A DNA stretch of 64,000 nt from Vagococcus vulneris (GCF_003950515.1 NZ_NGJS01000008.1:1-64000), one strand, 5' to 3'; positions 43,529 to 53,045 are shown, numbered from the stretch's first letter. A program made the numbers and translations. The notes: generated from the letters alone by a model not told the origin.

Positions 43529-44659
43529 ATGAAAAAAATAAAGAAAAGTCATAATCGTTTTAAACAGACAAGTCTAGATCGTATAAAAGAATTACTAAAT
43601 ATGAAAATAATTGGTGTATTGTTTCTTGTTCTATCTTTAATTGTCATGTTTGTTTTAAAAACCGGACAAAAAAAAGATTACTCTGTTTCAGCTAACAATT
43701 CTGTTGATACAGAAGAAATATCTCGATTAATTGAAGAAACAGGTTTTATTGGAGCAGTTGCTCTGGTGAAAAATGAAAAAATTGTTTATAGTGAAGGATT
43801 TGGTTATGCGGAAAAAGATGATGGAATTAAAAATACATCAGACACTATTTTTCCAATGGCTTCTTTTCAAAAAAGAATAACATCTGTTCTAATAGGGCAG
43901 CTAGTATCTGAAGGAAAATTATCTTATACGGATAAGCTATCAAAATTTTATCCAAATATTCTTAATTCAGAGGATGTTACTATTCGCGAGTTATTAGACC
44001 ATCGTTCTGGTTATTATTTACCTGAGCTTCCTGCAGATAAAGTGTTAACTAGTGAAGAGGAACAGATTGATTACGCCGTTAGTGAAACAACGTATGACAG
44101 CAGTCACGACTATGCCTATTCAAATGGAAATTATGTCTTTTTAGCAGCAATTATAAGGAAGGTTGATGGAGGTTCGTATGCAAATAGTCTCCAAAAACGT
44201 ATTTTAAATCCTGTTGGTATGAAACATACATATACTTGGGATAAAGTACCTGATAATGAAATTATTGCCGAAGAATATATGGCAGTTGATGGTAATTACA
44301 GTAAAGAAGAACGTGTTTATTCGGATGAATTAATGAGCACTCTGTTAGGTGCGGGAAGTCTTTATACAACGGTGGATGATTTAGCTAAGTTTGAGATTGC
44401 TTTAAGTAAGAATACTTTATTGACTAAAGAGGAACAGGATACTTTATTTTACCGTGATAAAACTAAAGATTTAGGTATGCAGATGAAACAAATTTCGGGG
44501 AATATTTCGTCAGACGCTATGGGTGTCGGCGGATACAACAGCTTTATGTACGGAGATCAAGCAAATAATGGGTTGGTTATTACATTATATAATCAATTAC
44601 CATCTGTGGGTAAATCAGATTTTGCAGAAACTATTTATGATGAAATTATGAGTGAATAA
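43529..44659 (+). CDS. Class C beta-lactamase-related serine hydrolase, membrane-anchored
   Basis: This 376-aa protein has an N-terminal TM helix (about 25-46) and an extracellular beta-lactamase/PBP-like domain. The catalytic S-x-x-K is SFQK in FPMASFQKRIT (near residue 113), and the second motif YSN lies in DYAYSNGNYVFLA. The third motif, usually H-x-G or KTG, appears as GVGGYNS, which is degenerate. It may be an esterase, D-amino-acid peptidase or FmtA-like wall enzyme rather than a beta-lactamase. The ATG has AGGGGGAAAG upstream. It stands alone with a hairpin behind it. Confidence 0.82.
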   Translation: MKKIKKSHNRFKQTSLDRIKELLNMKIIGVLFLVLSLIVMFVLKTGQKKDYSVSANNSVDTEEISRLIEETGFIGAVALVKNEKIVYSEGFGYAEKDDGIKNTSDTIFPMASFQKRITSVLIGQLVSEGKLSYTDKLSKFYPNILNSEDVTIRELLDHRSGYYLPELPADKVLTSEEEQIDYAVSETTYDSSHDYAYSNGNYVFLAAIIRKVDGGSYANSLQKRILNPVGMKHTYTWDKVPDNEIIAEEYMAVDGNYSKEERVYSDELMSTLLGAGSLYTTVDDLAKFEIALSKNTLLTKEEQDTLFYRDKTKDLGMQMKQISGNISSDAMGVGGYNSFMYGDQANNGLVITLYNQLPSVGKSDFAETIYDEIMSE

Positions 44660-44663
44660 AGGA

Positions 44664-44698
44664 AAAGCGGATGCCCATCAATAGGCGTCCGCTTATGT
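44664..44698. terminator. Hairpin between the serine hydrolase and YoaK-like genes
   Basis: AAGCGGATGCC and GGCGTCCGCTT form an 11-bp stem with one G-T pair between two convergent genes. The T run is short in both directions. Confidence 0.55.
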
Positions 44699-44712
44699 GT
44701 TTTGATGACAGG

Positions 44713-45402
44713 TCATTTTGACCATTTTTCTAAACGATAAAACTTAATAACCAGGTATGTTTCAGAAAGTGCTAGGACTAAACATGCACCTGCAGCAAGT
44801 AACACGGCTTTTTCCTCCAGTCCAACAGCTTTATATAAAAATATTGACATAAAAGCACCTAATATAAAAGCAATAACAACAAAAAGATAGTGGAAACAAC
44901 GTTGTAAATCTGCCGGTGCTTTAGAATACATATAATCATAAGAAGATGTCATCAAACCTTTTAAATTACCTGTTGTAAAAAGATTAGTATAAGCACGTCC
45001 TTCAATTTTATCAAAAGTAATCCATTGAATAGCAGCTGTAAACGAAATAATAATCGTTACAACAGCGGGATGGTTATTGATGGATGTTAAACTAACAATG
45101 AAAAAAATTATAGCTTCAAAGTATAAAATGTATAAACGCCAAATCACGATTTCTTTTTTTCGGAAAAAATCAATCATAAATTTAGCTAATAATAGGCCTA
45201 CACAGAAGAATAGAGTGGATAGGAGTTTTTTTCCAACGCCAGCCCAATTACCATCAATCATTTGGCTTAAAGCTAAAATGATATTTCCTGTTTGTGCTGA
45301 GGCAAAAGCATTGTAGTGTATGTAAGTATAACCGTCAAGCGCACCGCCAATAAATGTTAACAAGAGTCCGACTAGGCGATCTTCATGAAATGAGAGTTTC
45401 AT
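44713..45402 (-). CDS. YoaK-like (DUF1275) membrane protein
   Basis: This is a 229-aa polytopic protein with six or seven TM helices. FIGGALDGYTYIHYNAFASAQTGNIILA near the N-terminus is the DUF1275/YoaK signature, repeated in shorter form as GRAYTNLFTTGNLKGL. It has been proposed to be a small-molecule permease, with unknown substrate. It starts at ATG 45402 with AAAGGAAGAT upstream. It is monocistronic and divergent from liaX. Confidence 0.85.
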   Translation of the reverse strand: MKLSFHEDRLVGLLLTFIGGALDGYTYIHYNAFASAQTGNIILALSQMIDGNWAGVGKKLLSTLFFCVGLLLAKFMIDFFRKKEIVIWRLYILYFEAIIFFIVSLTSINNHPAVVTIIISFTAAIQWITFDKIEGRAYTNLFTTGNLKGLMTSSYDYMYSKAPADLQRCFHYLFVVIAFILGAFMSIFLYKAVGLEEKAVLLAAGACLVLALSETYLVIKFYRLEKWSK

Positions 45403-45518
45403 CTTAAATCATCTTCCTTTAAAAATTATGTTACTATTTTAACATATTACTCTGAAGAAAATCATGTGTAATTTTCAATTTAAGCTGAATAAATATATGG
45501 TTTGTATAAAAAGAATTG

Positions 45519-45586
45519 TAAGACTTAAAACTAGTAAATAAATCCAACTCAAGTCCTATGACAGAAATGATTAATTTGGGCATAAT
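45519..45586 (+). promoter_or_regulatory. Promoter of liaX with candidate LiaR-type sites
   Basis: ATGACA (45558-45563), a 17-base spacer and CATAAT (45581-45586) make a good promoter. AGTCCTATGAC (45552-45562) overlaps the -35, and AGACTTAAAACTAGT lies at about 45520-45534. Both carry the AGTC/ACT half-sites seen in LiaR/VraR-family operators. Regulation by LiaFSR is inferred; liaFSR itself is not in the window. Confidence 0.45.
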
Positions 45587-45662
45587 ATAAGTATAAACAA
45601 GATATGTTGTTGGTGAGTCAACGAATAGATGCTGTAATGAATTTTATAGGAGGCTTTTAATT

Positions 45663-47150
45663 ATGCAAGAACGTGAAAGAATTTTAGAATTAGTTAAACA
45701 AGGTGTTATTTCAACAGAGGAAGCTGTCGTATTATTAGAAAATATTGCAGTTGAAAAGGATGAAAAATCAATTAATAAGGATGCTGCTTATGTTAAGTCT
45801 AGTATTAAAAAAGAAACAAAGACAGAACAGCGTGAGACTTTGAGTGAGGAGCAATACGAATCATTGGTAGAGGAAGTAAATCTGCTTTCTGTACAACTGG
45901 ACTACAATGCTGAAGAAAGTCAACGAGTTCAGCGAGAACTTCGTGAAAAAGAAGATGGTATTATGGTAATTAATACTATGGAGGAACTAGATGAATTAAC
46001 TGACGAACGAGCAGCAAAACGGTTATCATTGGAAGCAAGTGTGAATGAACTAAAACGAGAAGCAGCAGAATTAGAAGAAGAAAAAGCATTGCTTTTGGAA
46101 GCTTTGGATCGTTTAAAACGTCAAGAAAAGACGATGAAAAAGGAAGACTTTATGTCTCAATTTGATATTCCAGAAGATTGGAAGCAGCAAACCAACGATG
46201 CAATCAATCAAGTGACTGACAAGATGGGTACAGCCGGTGTCCAAATCAGCAAATTTATTAAAAGTACGCTACGGTCCGTTAATGACAATATTGATTGGAA
46301 AGATGTTAACGTAAAAGTGCCAGGTTTAGTATCGCAAAGCTTTACCCATGAATTTATTTACCCAAATAACTTAGCTACAATTTTTTCGGTAAAAGCAGCT
46401 AACGGTAAAGTGTCAGTTAAATCATGGGATAAATCTGATGTGAAAATTGAAGCTGACATTAAACTTTATGGACGTATGGAGGGTGATTCACCTTTAGAAT
46501 CATTTTTAGAACGCAGTCATATCGATGTTTCAGATGAAAAAATTGATTTTCAAATACCGAATAAGCGAATCAAAGCAAATCTAACAATTTATTTGCCAAA
46601 ACGTACATATGATTATGTATCTATTAAGATGTTGAACGGGAATATCAGCTTAGAAAATATGTCAATGACAGATGTTTACTTAAAAACGACTAATGGTGAT
46701 ATGAAAGTAAACGGTGTATCTGCAACAATGCTTGAAGTAGAAGGTGTTAATGGCGAGTTTATTGTTGATGATGTAGTGATTGATGCGTTAGTTGGTAATT
46801 TAATGAATGGTGACATTATCACAAAGGGGTATATTCCTAATTTAGATTTATCATTGGTTAATGGAGATGTAAAAGTAACTAATACAGCAAAAGATTTAAA
46901 CAATGTCGACATTAGTTTAGTCACAGGTACAATAAAGTTGGCCGTTGCCAAAGAAGTCGGTTTAGATGCATCGGTTAAAACAAACTTAGGCAGTGTGAAG
47001 AATAGATTGGCAGATACAGAAATTGTGCGTGAAAATAAAGATCGTGCTAGTCAAAAACTTCAATTCAGACGTCAAAATGAAAACAAGATGGCTTCACTGA
47101 CATTATCTACAACAACTGGTACAATTTATTTAAAAGATGCAGAACACTAA
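45663..47150 (+). CDS. liaX: LiaX-like surface/stress protein with DUF4097 domain
   Basis: This 495-aa protein has a short N-terminal helical domain (ILELVKQGVISTEEAVVLLE, about 6-25, YvlB/SHOCT-like). A coiled coil at about 65-165 follows, then a beta-helical DUF4097 domain (about 235-490; repeated NGxxxV-type strands such as LNGNISLENMS and TNGDMKVNGVS). It has no signal peptide. Enterococcal LiaX has the same layout, senses daptomycin and antimicrobial peptides and controls membrane remodelling. Here it is followed by PspC and YvlD-like genes, as in liaXYZ. GGAGG precedes the ATG. Confidence 0.87.
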   Translation: MQERERILELVKQGVISTEEAVVLLENIAVEKDEKSINKDAAYVKSSIKKETKTEQRETLSEEQYESLVEEVNLLSVQLDYNAEESQRVQRELREKEDGIMVINTMEELDELTDERAAKRLSLEASVNELKREAAELEEEKALLLEALDRLKRQEKTMKKEDFMSQFDIPEDWKQQTNDAINQVTDKMGTAGVQISKFIKSTLRSVNDNIDWKDVNVKVPGLVSQSFTHEFIYPNNLATIFSVKAANGKVSVKSWDKSDVKIEADIKLYGRMEGDSPLESFLERSHIDVSDEKIDFQIPNKRIKANLTIYLPKRTYDYVSIKMLNGNISLENMSMTDVYLKTTNGDMKVNGVSATMLEVEGVNGEFIVDDVVIDALVGNLMNGDIITKGYIPNLDLSLVNGDVKVTNTAKDLNNVDISLVTGTIKLAVAKEVGLDASVKTNLGSVKNRLADTEIVRENKDRASQKLQFRRQNENKMASLTLSTTTGTIYLKDAEH

Positions 47151-47183
47151 TCTGTGTGACTGATTTTTAGGAGGAATAATATT

Positions 47184-47474
47184 ATGAAGAAACGATTAAC
47201 AAAATCTAGCGACAATGTCGTTATTTCAGGAGTCTTGGGTGGCATTGCTGACTATTTAAAAGTGGATCCAACGATTGTCAGGATTATTTATGTTATCCTA
47301 ACTTTTTCGACAGCATTTGCAGGTATACCGATGTATATCATCATGGCATTAGTGATGCCGTCTGGGCGTAAAAATACGTATCAGGGGTCCTCTAAACAGT
47401 ATCAGGGAGGAAAGGGACAGCCAAAACGAAAAGAAGCACAGAAAATTGATGACGATGATTGGAGTGACTTCTAA
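47184..47474 (+). CDS. liaY: PspC-domain membrane protein (LiaY-like)
   Basis: At 96 aa it has the PspC domain (KRLTKSSDNVVISGVLGGIADYL through one TM helix, IRIIYVILTFSTAFAGIPMYIIMALVMP region) and a basic, Gln- and Gly-rich tail. AGGAGGA precedes the ATG. It overlaps the next gene by one base (TAATG). In enterococci LiaY acts with LiaX and cardiolipin synthase in membrane adaptation; the same job here is by analogy. Confidence 0.87.
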   Translation: MKKRLTKSSDNVVISGVLGGIADYLKVDPTIVRIIYVILTFSTAFAGIPMYIIMALVMPSGRKNTYQGSSKQYQGGKGQPKRKEAQKIDDDDWSDF

Positions 47475-47833
47475 TGACGTATTTGCAACGATTGATTGTA
47501 AATACTCTAGCATTTGTGTCACTATCAATATTGTTTCCAACAAAGTTTTATGTCGGCGGTTTTATGATAGCTATTGTAGCGAGTGTGGTCCTGTCGCTAT
47601 TAAACATGTTTATCCGGCCGATTCTTCACTTCCTTTCTTTTCCAATAACAATTTTAACATTTGGATTGTTTAGTTTTGTTATTAATGCGGCAATGTTAAG
47701 TATGACATCAGCTATTATTGGTGAGTCAAATTTCGCTTTTTCTAGTTTTTGGTCAACCCTATTAATTGCAGTTATTTTGACAATCATCAATGGAGTCGTC
47801 AATGATTATTTTGCTGATAAATATATAAATTAA
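47474..47833 (+). CDS. liaZ: YvlD/phage-holin-4-family membrane protein (LiaZ-like)
   Basis: This 119-aa protein has four TM helices and the phage_holin_4_2/YvlD pattern SVVLSLLNMFIRPILHFLSFPITILTFGLFSFVINAAML (positions roughly 37-75). The start ATG overlaps the liaY stop, and GGAG lies upstream inside liaY. It is third gene of the liaXYZ-like operon, closed by a hairpin at 47841-47886. The name reflects order and family. A true holin role is not implied. Confidence 0.85.
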   Translation: MTYLQRLIVNTLAFVSLSILFPTKFYVGGFMIAIVASVVLSLLNMFIRPILHFLSFPITILTFGLFSFVINAAMLSMTSAIIGESNFAFSSFWSTLLIAVILTIINGVVNDYFADKYIN

Positions 47834-47837
47834 ATTG

Positions 47838-47887
47838 GTTAAACAGTCTTGCTACGAAAGCTACTTTCGTTACAAGGCTGTTTTTGG
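47838..47887 (+). terminator. Terminator after liaZ
   Basis: AAACAGTCTTG (47841-47851) pairs with CAAGGCTGTTT (47873-47883), and an inner CGAAAG/CTTTCG extends the stem. T5 follows. Confidence 0.75.
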
Positions 47888-47990
47888 CTGTGCAATCGTT
47901 TTAGAAAACTAGTATCAATCAGTAGAAAATGATAGAATAGATTAGGTTCTATTAGATGATAAATTAAATTAGATAAGGGCGTGAATAGCC

Positions 47991-48953
47991 ATGACAGTTG
48001 TTACTATACAAGACATTGTTAATCAACTTCAATTAAAAGTTTTTTCTGGAGAGGATTATTTAATAAATACAGTTGCATCAAGTGAGATTTCAAGACCAGG
48101 TTTAGAACTGACGGGTTATTTCAATTATTACCCACATGATCGTATTCAGTTATTGGGTCGTAAAGAAATAACGTTTATTCAAAAGATGACACTTGAAGAA
48201 AAAAGTATGATCTTCCGAGGTCTGTGTAAGGAGGATACACCTTGCTTTGTCGTTGCCCGAGGGTATGAGCCACCGAAAGAATTAGTGGAAATAGCAACGG
48301 ATAAAAAGATTCCAATTTTGGAGTCAACAATCTCAACATCGCGTTTATCTGGTATGATATCAAATTTCTTAGAGGATCAATTAGCGGTGAGGACATCAAT
48401 TCATGGTGTACTAGTTGAAGTCTATGGATTAGGTGTTTTAATCCAAGGGTCCAGCGGAATCGGGAAAAGTGAAACAGGACTTGAATTAATTAAAAAAGGA
48501 CATCGATTAATTGCAGATGACCGTGTGGATATTTATCAGCAAGATGATCAAACAGTAGTAGGTGAAGCACCTAAGATATTAGAGCATTTAATGGAAATTC
48601 GCGGTGTTGGTATTATTGATGTGATGAATCTATTTGGCGTTAGCTCTGTGCGTCACCATTCGCAAATTTCTCTAGTTGTAAACTTAAAAGAATGGACTCA
48701 AGATAATACTTTTGATCGATTAGGTAGCGCACCGGAAACGACGATGTTAGCAAACGTTCCTGTACCTAAAATAAATATACCTGTTTCTACAGGTCGGAAT
48801 GTTGCTATTATTATTGAGGTTGCAGCAATGAATTTTAGAGCTCGGACACTTGGCTATGATGCAACCAAAAAGTTTGAAAATAACTTGGCACAATTAATAG
48901 AATCAAACGCTGATAAGAATGAGGATGCAGTGACAAAGGAGGATAATGAATAA
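47991..48953 (+). CDS. hprK: HPr kinase/phosphorylase
   Basis: This bifunctional enzyme phosphorylates HPr at Ser46 and is the sensor for carbon catabolite repression. At 320 aa the N-terminal domain is at about 1-125. The kinase domain has GSSGIGKSETG (P-loop, near 154), DDRVDI, the signature LMEIRGVGIIDVMNLFGVSSVR, and the C-terminal helix RARTLGYDATKKFE. An acidic tail follows. It starts at ATG 47991 with a weak AAGGGCG site. It begins the conserved hprK-lgt-gpsA-galU cluster. Confidence 0.96.
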   Translation: MTVVTIQDIVNQLQLKVFSGEDYLINTVASSEISRPGLELTGYFNYYPHDRIQLLGRKEITFIQKMTLEEKSMIFRGLCKEDTPCFVVARGYEPPKELVEIATDKKIPILESTISTSRLSGMISNFLEDQLAVRTSIHGVLVEVYGLGVLIQGSSGIGKSETGLELIKKGHRLIADDRVDIYQQDDQTVVGEAPKILEHLMEIRGVGIIDVMNLFGVSSVRHHSQISLVVNLKEWTQDNTFDRLGSAPETTMLANVPVPKINIPVSTGRNVAIIIEVAAMNFRARTLGYDATKKFENNLAQLIESNADKNEDAVTKEDNE

Positions 48954-48955
48954 GG

Positions 48956-49768
48956 ATGCTGGCACAAATAAATTCAACAGCTTTTCAAATATTCGGCATA
49001 GGTATTCAATGGTACGCCATAATTATTGTCTCAGGTATTATAATTGCTGGCTGGCTTGCAAGTAAGGAAGCTGTCAAAGTGGGACTGACTTCAGATGATA
49101 TTGTGGATTTAATGCTTTGGGCGCTGCCGATATCTATTATAGGGGCTAGAGCATATTATGTAATATTCGAATGGGATTATTATTCACAAAATCCAGGACA
49201 AATTCTAGCGACACGTAGTGGCGGACTGGCAATTTATGGTGGATTGATTGCTGGAGGTTTAGTAGTTTATTTTTTTACGAGACATCGGTTTATTTCAACA
49301 TGGAAATTTCTAGATGTTGCAACTCCTAGTGTAATATTAGCACAGGCTATCGGTAGGTGGGGTAATTTCATGAATCACGAAGCTTTTGGTGGAGTGACGA
49401 CTGAGGCTTTTCTGCAAAAATTACATTTGCCTAGATTCATTATTGATAATATGTATATTGATGGTGCTTATCGTCAACCTACATTTTTGTATGAAAGCAC
49501 CTGGAATTTATTAGGGTTTATTGTTATTATTTTATTAAGGAGAAAGAAAGGGCTTTTCCGTGAAGGTGAGATAACATTAACTTATGTTCTCTGGTATTCG
49601 TTTGGACGATTCTTTATTGAACAGATGCGTACGGATAGTTTGATTGCTTTTGGGAACTTTAGAGTATCAGCGGTACTCTCAGCGATTTTATTTATAGTAG
49701 CACTTGTTTTGCTAATTTACCGCCGTCTAAAAGTCAAACCTCCTTACTATACACGGGAACAAGCTTAG
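48956..49768 (+). CDS. lgt: Prolipoprotein diacylglyceryl transferase
   Basis: This membrane enzyme transfers diacylglyceryl from phosphatidylglycerol to the lipobox Cys of prolipoproteins, such as EfaA and the cyclophilin encoded in this window. At 270 aa it has seven TM helices. GARAYYVIFEW, the catalytic SGGLAIYGGLIAG and the signature GRWGNFMNHEAFG are present (His is found where Gln is common). AAGGAGG lies 13 bases before the ATG, inside hprK. It is separated from hprK by 2 bases. Confidence 0.95.
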   Translation: MLAQINSTAFQIFGIGIQWYAIIIVSGIIIAGWLASKEAVKVGLTSDDIVDLMLWALPISIIGARAYYVIFEWDYYSQNPGQILATRSGGLAIYGGLIAGGLVVYFFTRHRFISTWKFLDVATPSVILAQAIGRWGNFMNHEAFGGVTTEAFLQKLHLPRFIIDNMYIDGAYRQPTFLYESTWNLLGFIVIILLRRKKGLFREGEITLTYVLWYSFGRFFIEQMRTDSLIAFGNFRVSAVLSAILFIVALVLLIYRRLKVKPPYYTREQA

Positions 49769-49837
49769 CCTACTAGGTATTATATTTTATGGTACACTAA
49801 CTGTATGAATTGATTGATTAAGGAGAGCGTTAAATAT

Positions 49838-50869
49838 ATGAAACAGAAAGTTGCTGTTTTAGGAGCTGGTTCATGGGGAACGGCATTAGCGATGGTGCTG
49901 GTTCAAAATGGACATGATGTCAAAATTTGGGGTCATCACTTAGAGCAGATTGAAGAAATTAATACAAAACATACTAATAAAAGGTACTTGCCTAAAATTT
50001 TATTACCAACGGAGCTAAAGGCAGTACCATCCATTGAAGAATGTGTGTCGGAGGCAGATGCTGTCTTATTTGTTGTGCCAACAAAAGCTATTCGTTCCGT
50101 AGCCAAGCAGTTTGTTACGGTTTGTCGAAACAAACCAGTTATTATTCATGCAAGCAAGGGCTTGGAACAAGAGACTCATAAGCGGATTTCAGATATTTTA
50201 GCTGAAGAAATTCCGAAAGAAAAGAGAAAAGATATCGTGGTTTTATCTGGTCCAAGTCACGCTGAAGAAGTGGCAGTTGGCGATGTCACAACAATCACTG
50301 CAGCTTGTACTAATTTACAGAGTGCAGAATATGTTCAAATGCTCTTCTCAAATAGTTATTTTAGAATTTATACAAACCAAGATGTGATTGGTGTCGAGAT
50401 GGGAGCAGCGCTTAAAAATATTATTGCATTAGGTTCTGGTGCATTACATGGATTAGGTTATGGTGACAATGCGCGAGCAGCTATTATGACTCGTGGATTA
50501 GCAGAAATTAGCCGTCTAGGTGTTGCAATGGGAGCTAATCCTCTAACTTTTATCGGTTTAAGTGGTGTTGGTGATTTAGCAGTAACGTGTTCGAGTATCC
50601 ATTCAAGAAATTTTAGAGCAGGCTCGCTGTTAGGCCAAGGACACAATTTAGAACAAGTACTTGATGAGATGGGGATGATTGTTGAAGGTGTGTATACTAC
50701 TAAAGCAGCTTATGAATTAGCACAAGAACGTGGAATTGATATGCCGATTACAGAAACCATTTACAATGTTCTTTACAATTATGCAACAGTTGATAATGCA
50801 ATTAATGATATTATGTTAAGAGATTATAAATCAGAGCAAGAATTTGAGGAGGATGTATCAAATGACTAG
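49838..50869 (+). CDS. gpsA: NAD(P)-dependent glycerol-3-phosphate dehydrogenase
   Basis: It reduces dihydroxyacetone phosphate to sn-glycerol-3-phosphate for phospholipid and teichoic acid synthesis. At 343 aa it has [12 protein letters not shown] (Rossmann), the catalytic Lys in [13 protein letters not shown], and the [16 protein letters not shown] helix. The start is ATG 49838 ([11 protein letters not shown]); the frame extends to 49814 but the first ATG lacks a ribosome binding site. AAGGAGAG lies about 11 bases upstream. The 3' end overlaps galU by 8 bases. Confidence 0.96.
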   Translation: MKQKVAVLGAGSWGTALAMVLVQNGHDVKIWGHHLEQIEEINTKHTNKRYLPKILLPTELKAVPSIEECVSEADAVLFVVPTKAIRSVAKQFVTVCRNKPVIIHASKGLEQETHKRISDILAEEIPKEKRKDIVVLSGPSHAEEVAVGDVTTITAACTNLQSAEYVQMLFSNSYFRIYTNQDVIGVEMGAALKNIIALGSGALHGLGYGDNARAAIMTRGLAEISRLGVAMGANPLTFIGLSGVGDLAVTCSSIHSRNFRAGSLLGQGHNLEQVLDEMGMIVEGVYTTKAAYELAQERGIDMPITETIYNVLYNYATVDNAINDIMLRDYKSEQEFEEDVSND

Positions 50870-51794
50870 AAAAGTGCGTAAGGCAGTGATACCGGCCGCC
50901 GGTTTAGGAACACGATTTTTACCTGCTACAAAAGCAATGGCAAAAGAAATGCTGCCGATTGTTGATAAACCGACCATTCAATTTATTGTAGAAGAAGCAC
51001 GTGCTTCAGGAATAGAAGATATTTTAATTGTTACAGGTAAAGCAAAACGTCCGATTGAAGATCATTTTGATTCTAATTTAGAATTGGAATTGAACTTAAA
51101 AGAAAAAGGTAAAACGGATTTATTAAAACTAGTTGAAGAAACAACTGGTTTAAACTTACATTTTATTCGTCAATCACATCCTTTAGGTTTAGGACATGCC
51201 GTATTGCAAGCGAAGTCATTCATAGGCAATGAGCCGTTTGTCGTGATGTTAGGCGATGATTTAATGAACGATGATGTTCCTTTAACAAAACAATTGATTA
51301 ATGATTATGAAAAAACGCATGCATCAACGATTGCAGTTATGGAAGTTCCTCAAGAAGATGTGAATAAATACGGCATCATTAATCCAGGTCGAGAAGTAGA
51401 ACCAGATTTATTTAATGTGATTAATTTTGTTGAAAAACCTGATATGGATAAAGCACCAAGCAATATGGCGATTATTGGTCGCTACTTATTGACACCAGAA
51501 ATATTTGATATTTTAGAAAATCAAAAACCTGGTGCTGGAAATGAAATTCAGTTGACAGATGCAATTGATACATTAAATAAAACACAGCGAGTGTTTGCCC
51601 AAAACTATAAAGGCGTTCGTTATGATGTTGGGGATAAGTTTGGATTTATGAAAACAAGTATTGAATATGGACTAAAGCATCCTCAAATAAAAGATGATCT
51701 GCGTCAATTAATCTTAGACTTAAGTGATAACATTCGAAATGAAGATACGGTAAAAAATGCAACTTCTTCGCAACCTAAAAAAGATAAAAAATAA
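50862..51794 (+). CDS. galU: UTP-glucose-1-phosphate uridylyltransferase
   Basis: It makes UDP-glucose for glycolipid (lipoteichoic acid anchor), polysaccharide and Leloir metabolism. At 310 aa it has [23 protein letters not shown] at the N-terminus, the [11 protein letters not shown] segment, the [10 protein letters not shown] metal site and the [17 protein letters not shown] region, all typical. The start is ATG 50862 with GAGGAGG 9 bases upstream; the longest frame from 50844 lies inside gpsA without a site. A C-terminal Lys-rich tail and a terminator follow. Confidence 0.96.
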   Translation: MTRKVRKAVIPAAGLGTRFLPATKAMAKEMLPIVDKPTIQFIVEEARASGIEDILIVTGKAKRPIEDHFDSNLELELNLKEKGKTDLLKLVEETTGLNLHFIRQSHPLGLGHAVLQAKSFIGNEPFVVMLGDDLMNDDVPLTKQLINDYEKTHASTIAVMEVPQEDVNKYGIINPGREVEPDLFNVINFVEKPDMDKAPSNMAIIGRYLLTPEIFDILENQKPGAGNEIQLTDAIDTLNKTQRVFAQNYKGVRYDVGDKFGFMKTSIEYGLKHPQIKDDLRQLILDLSDNIRNEDTVKNATSSQPKKDKK

Positions 51795-51823
51795 AAGAAG
51801 GTAGTTCCTTCTTTTTTTTATGG
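51795..51823 (+). terminator. Terminator after galU
   Basis: AAAGAAGG-TAGTT-CCTTCTTT with a run of eight T residues. The next gene begins 13 bases later. Confidence 0.75.
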
Positions 51824-51835
51824 AGAGAAAATTAA

Positions 51836-52828
51836 ATGGAAATAAAAAAAGCAATACTGCATATTTTAGATAGAGACGCTGGAACATTAATTTGTTCACA
51901 GTCTGTTCTTGATTTAAATGAATATGCAGTGAAAAATTATTTGGACAGTGTACAGAAACGGTTGGAAAAAGCTGAATTTAAGCAAGGCGTATTAGCCAAT
52001 AGTTCTGAATTGACTGGGCAGTTAATCAATTTGAAAACAGATTTCATTGAGACGACTGCTTCCATTGCACAATCCTTATTTGATAGTTTGGCTATTAGTG
52101 AAGATGCTCCGAGTGGTGACTTGCTGTTTTTTGAAGCGCAAGATTTAATGGATAATCGATTTTTTGGAATGGTTAAATTCAACTATAAACCTAGTTTTAC
52201 CCATCACGTAACGTATTTAGATGACGTAATGCAGAATAATATTATTTTAAATAAAACAATTTTTCCATCTCCGAGTCAGCGATTAGAAGAGTGTTTACTT
52301 ATTAAATTAGCTGATTTGACGACAAAGGTAGTTGAAAAAAAATATAGTTTTGAAGGTCAAAAACGTTTTTTTTTCACTGAAAGATGGCTGCAAATTGATC
52401 CCGCTCCCACAGTTACAGAGAATTTAAAAATTGTCAAAAAAGCAGTTAAAGATATTTCCGAGAAATTTAATGAAGAAGAATACGTTGCACTTACTCAAGC
52501 ACAACAAGCAGTATTTGAAAGTATTGAAGAAGATGGGAAAATCGATAATCAAAAAATAGCAGATACTGTATTTGAGCATAATGCAACTGCAAAAGAAGAG
52601 TATTTGGAAACAGTTAAAAATACTAGATTTTCAGAAGATATTCCGAGCAATGTACCAAAATATGAAAAAAAATACAGCAAACAAAAGTTTAAATTAACAA
52701 ATGGTATTGAACTAGTTGTTCCAGTAGATGTGTTTAAAGATAAAGAGCTGATTGAATTTATTAATAATTCAGATGGAACAATTTCAGTTATGATAAAAAA
52801 TGTTGAAGAAGTTATTAATAAATTCTAA
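51836..52828 (+). CDS. Nucleoid-associated protein (NdpA/YejK-like)
   Basis: This 330-aa protein belongs to the nucleoid-associated PF04245 family (37-kD nucleoid protein). An N-terminal half carries AILHILDRDAGTLICSQ. The middle holds LLFFEAQDLMDNRFFGMVKFNYKPSF and the C-terminal half KLTNGIELVVPVDVFKD. Members are found with phage or chromosomal contexts and their role in Firmicutes is unclear. It has the start ATGGAAATAAAAAAAGC at 51836 behind GGAGAG. It stands alone between a terminator and the riboswitch promoter. Confidence 0.75.
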   Translation: MEIKKAILHILDRDAGTLICSQSVLDLNEYAVKNYLDSVQKRLEKAEFKQGVLANSSELTGQLINLKTDFIETTASIAQSLFDSLAISEDAPSGDLLFFEAQDLMDNRFFGMVKFNYKPSFTHHVTYLDDVMQNNIILNKTIFPSPSQRLEECLLIKLADLTTKVVEKKYSFEGQKRFFFTERWLQIDPAPTVTENLKIVKKAVKDISEKFNEEEYVALTQAQQAVFESIEEDGKIDNQKIADTVFEHNATAKEEYLETVKNTRFSEDIPSNVPKYEKKYSKQKFKLTNGIELVVPVDVFKDKELIEFINNSDGTISVMIKNVEEVINKF

Positions 52829-52858
52829 TTGCAATTTTCATAGATTTGAGTAAATTTA

Positions 52859-52887
52859 TTGCTATGTTTCAAAAAGTTGGGTATACT
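52859..52887 (+). promoter_or_regulatory. Promoter of the Mn riboswitch transcript
   Basis: TTGCTA (52859-52864) and TATACT (52882-52887) are spaced 17 bases apart, putting the start near 52894. Confidence 0.55.
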
Positions 52888-52893
52888 GACTCT

Positions 52894-53045
52894 ATGATAA
52901 TTCCTTTTAATTAGGGGAGTAACCGGCAACGGCAAGTTGTTATGATATCAACAGTAAGTTAACCGGCGACGGTTTTCTGGTATCATATGAAATGGTGAGA
53001 CCTAAGACAAGCAAATCACTTGTCTTCGGTCTCCTTTTTTTTTTG
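52894..53045 (+). ncRNA. yybP-ykoY manganese riboswitch with terminator
   Basis: The leader contains the conserved GGGGAGTA (52914-52920), a loop element CCGGCGACGG (52967-52976) with a related copy CCGGCAACGG at 52923-52932, and the GAGACC 3' strand. GAGACC-TA-AGACAAG pairs with CTTGTCT-TC-GGTCTC (52997-53033), followed by ten T residues, an intrinsic terminator. yybP-ykoY RNAs bind Mn2+ and switch on exporters, and this one precedes a P-type ATPase, like yoaB in Lactococcus. I expect high Mn2+ to relieve termination. Confidence 0.88.

Noticed and set aside
47474-47833. Phage holin
   Set aside because: The family name includes holin, but the gene is in a LiaX-PspC operon, which indicates a YvlD/LiaZ-type membrane protein.
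52921-52976. Tandem repeat of CCGGC(A/G)ACGG read as a stand-alone repeat or integration site
   Set aside because: It is better explained as part of the manganese riboswitch.
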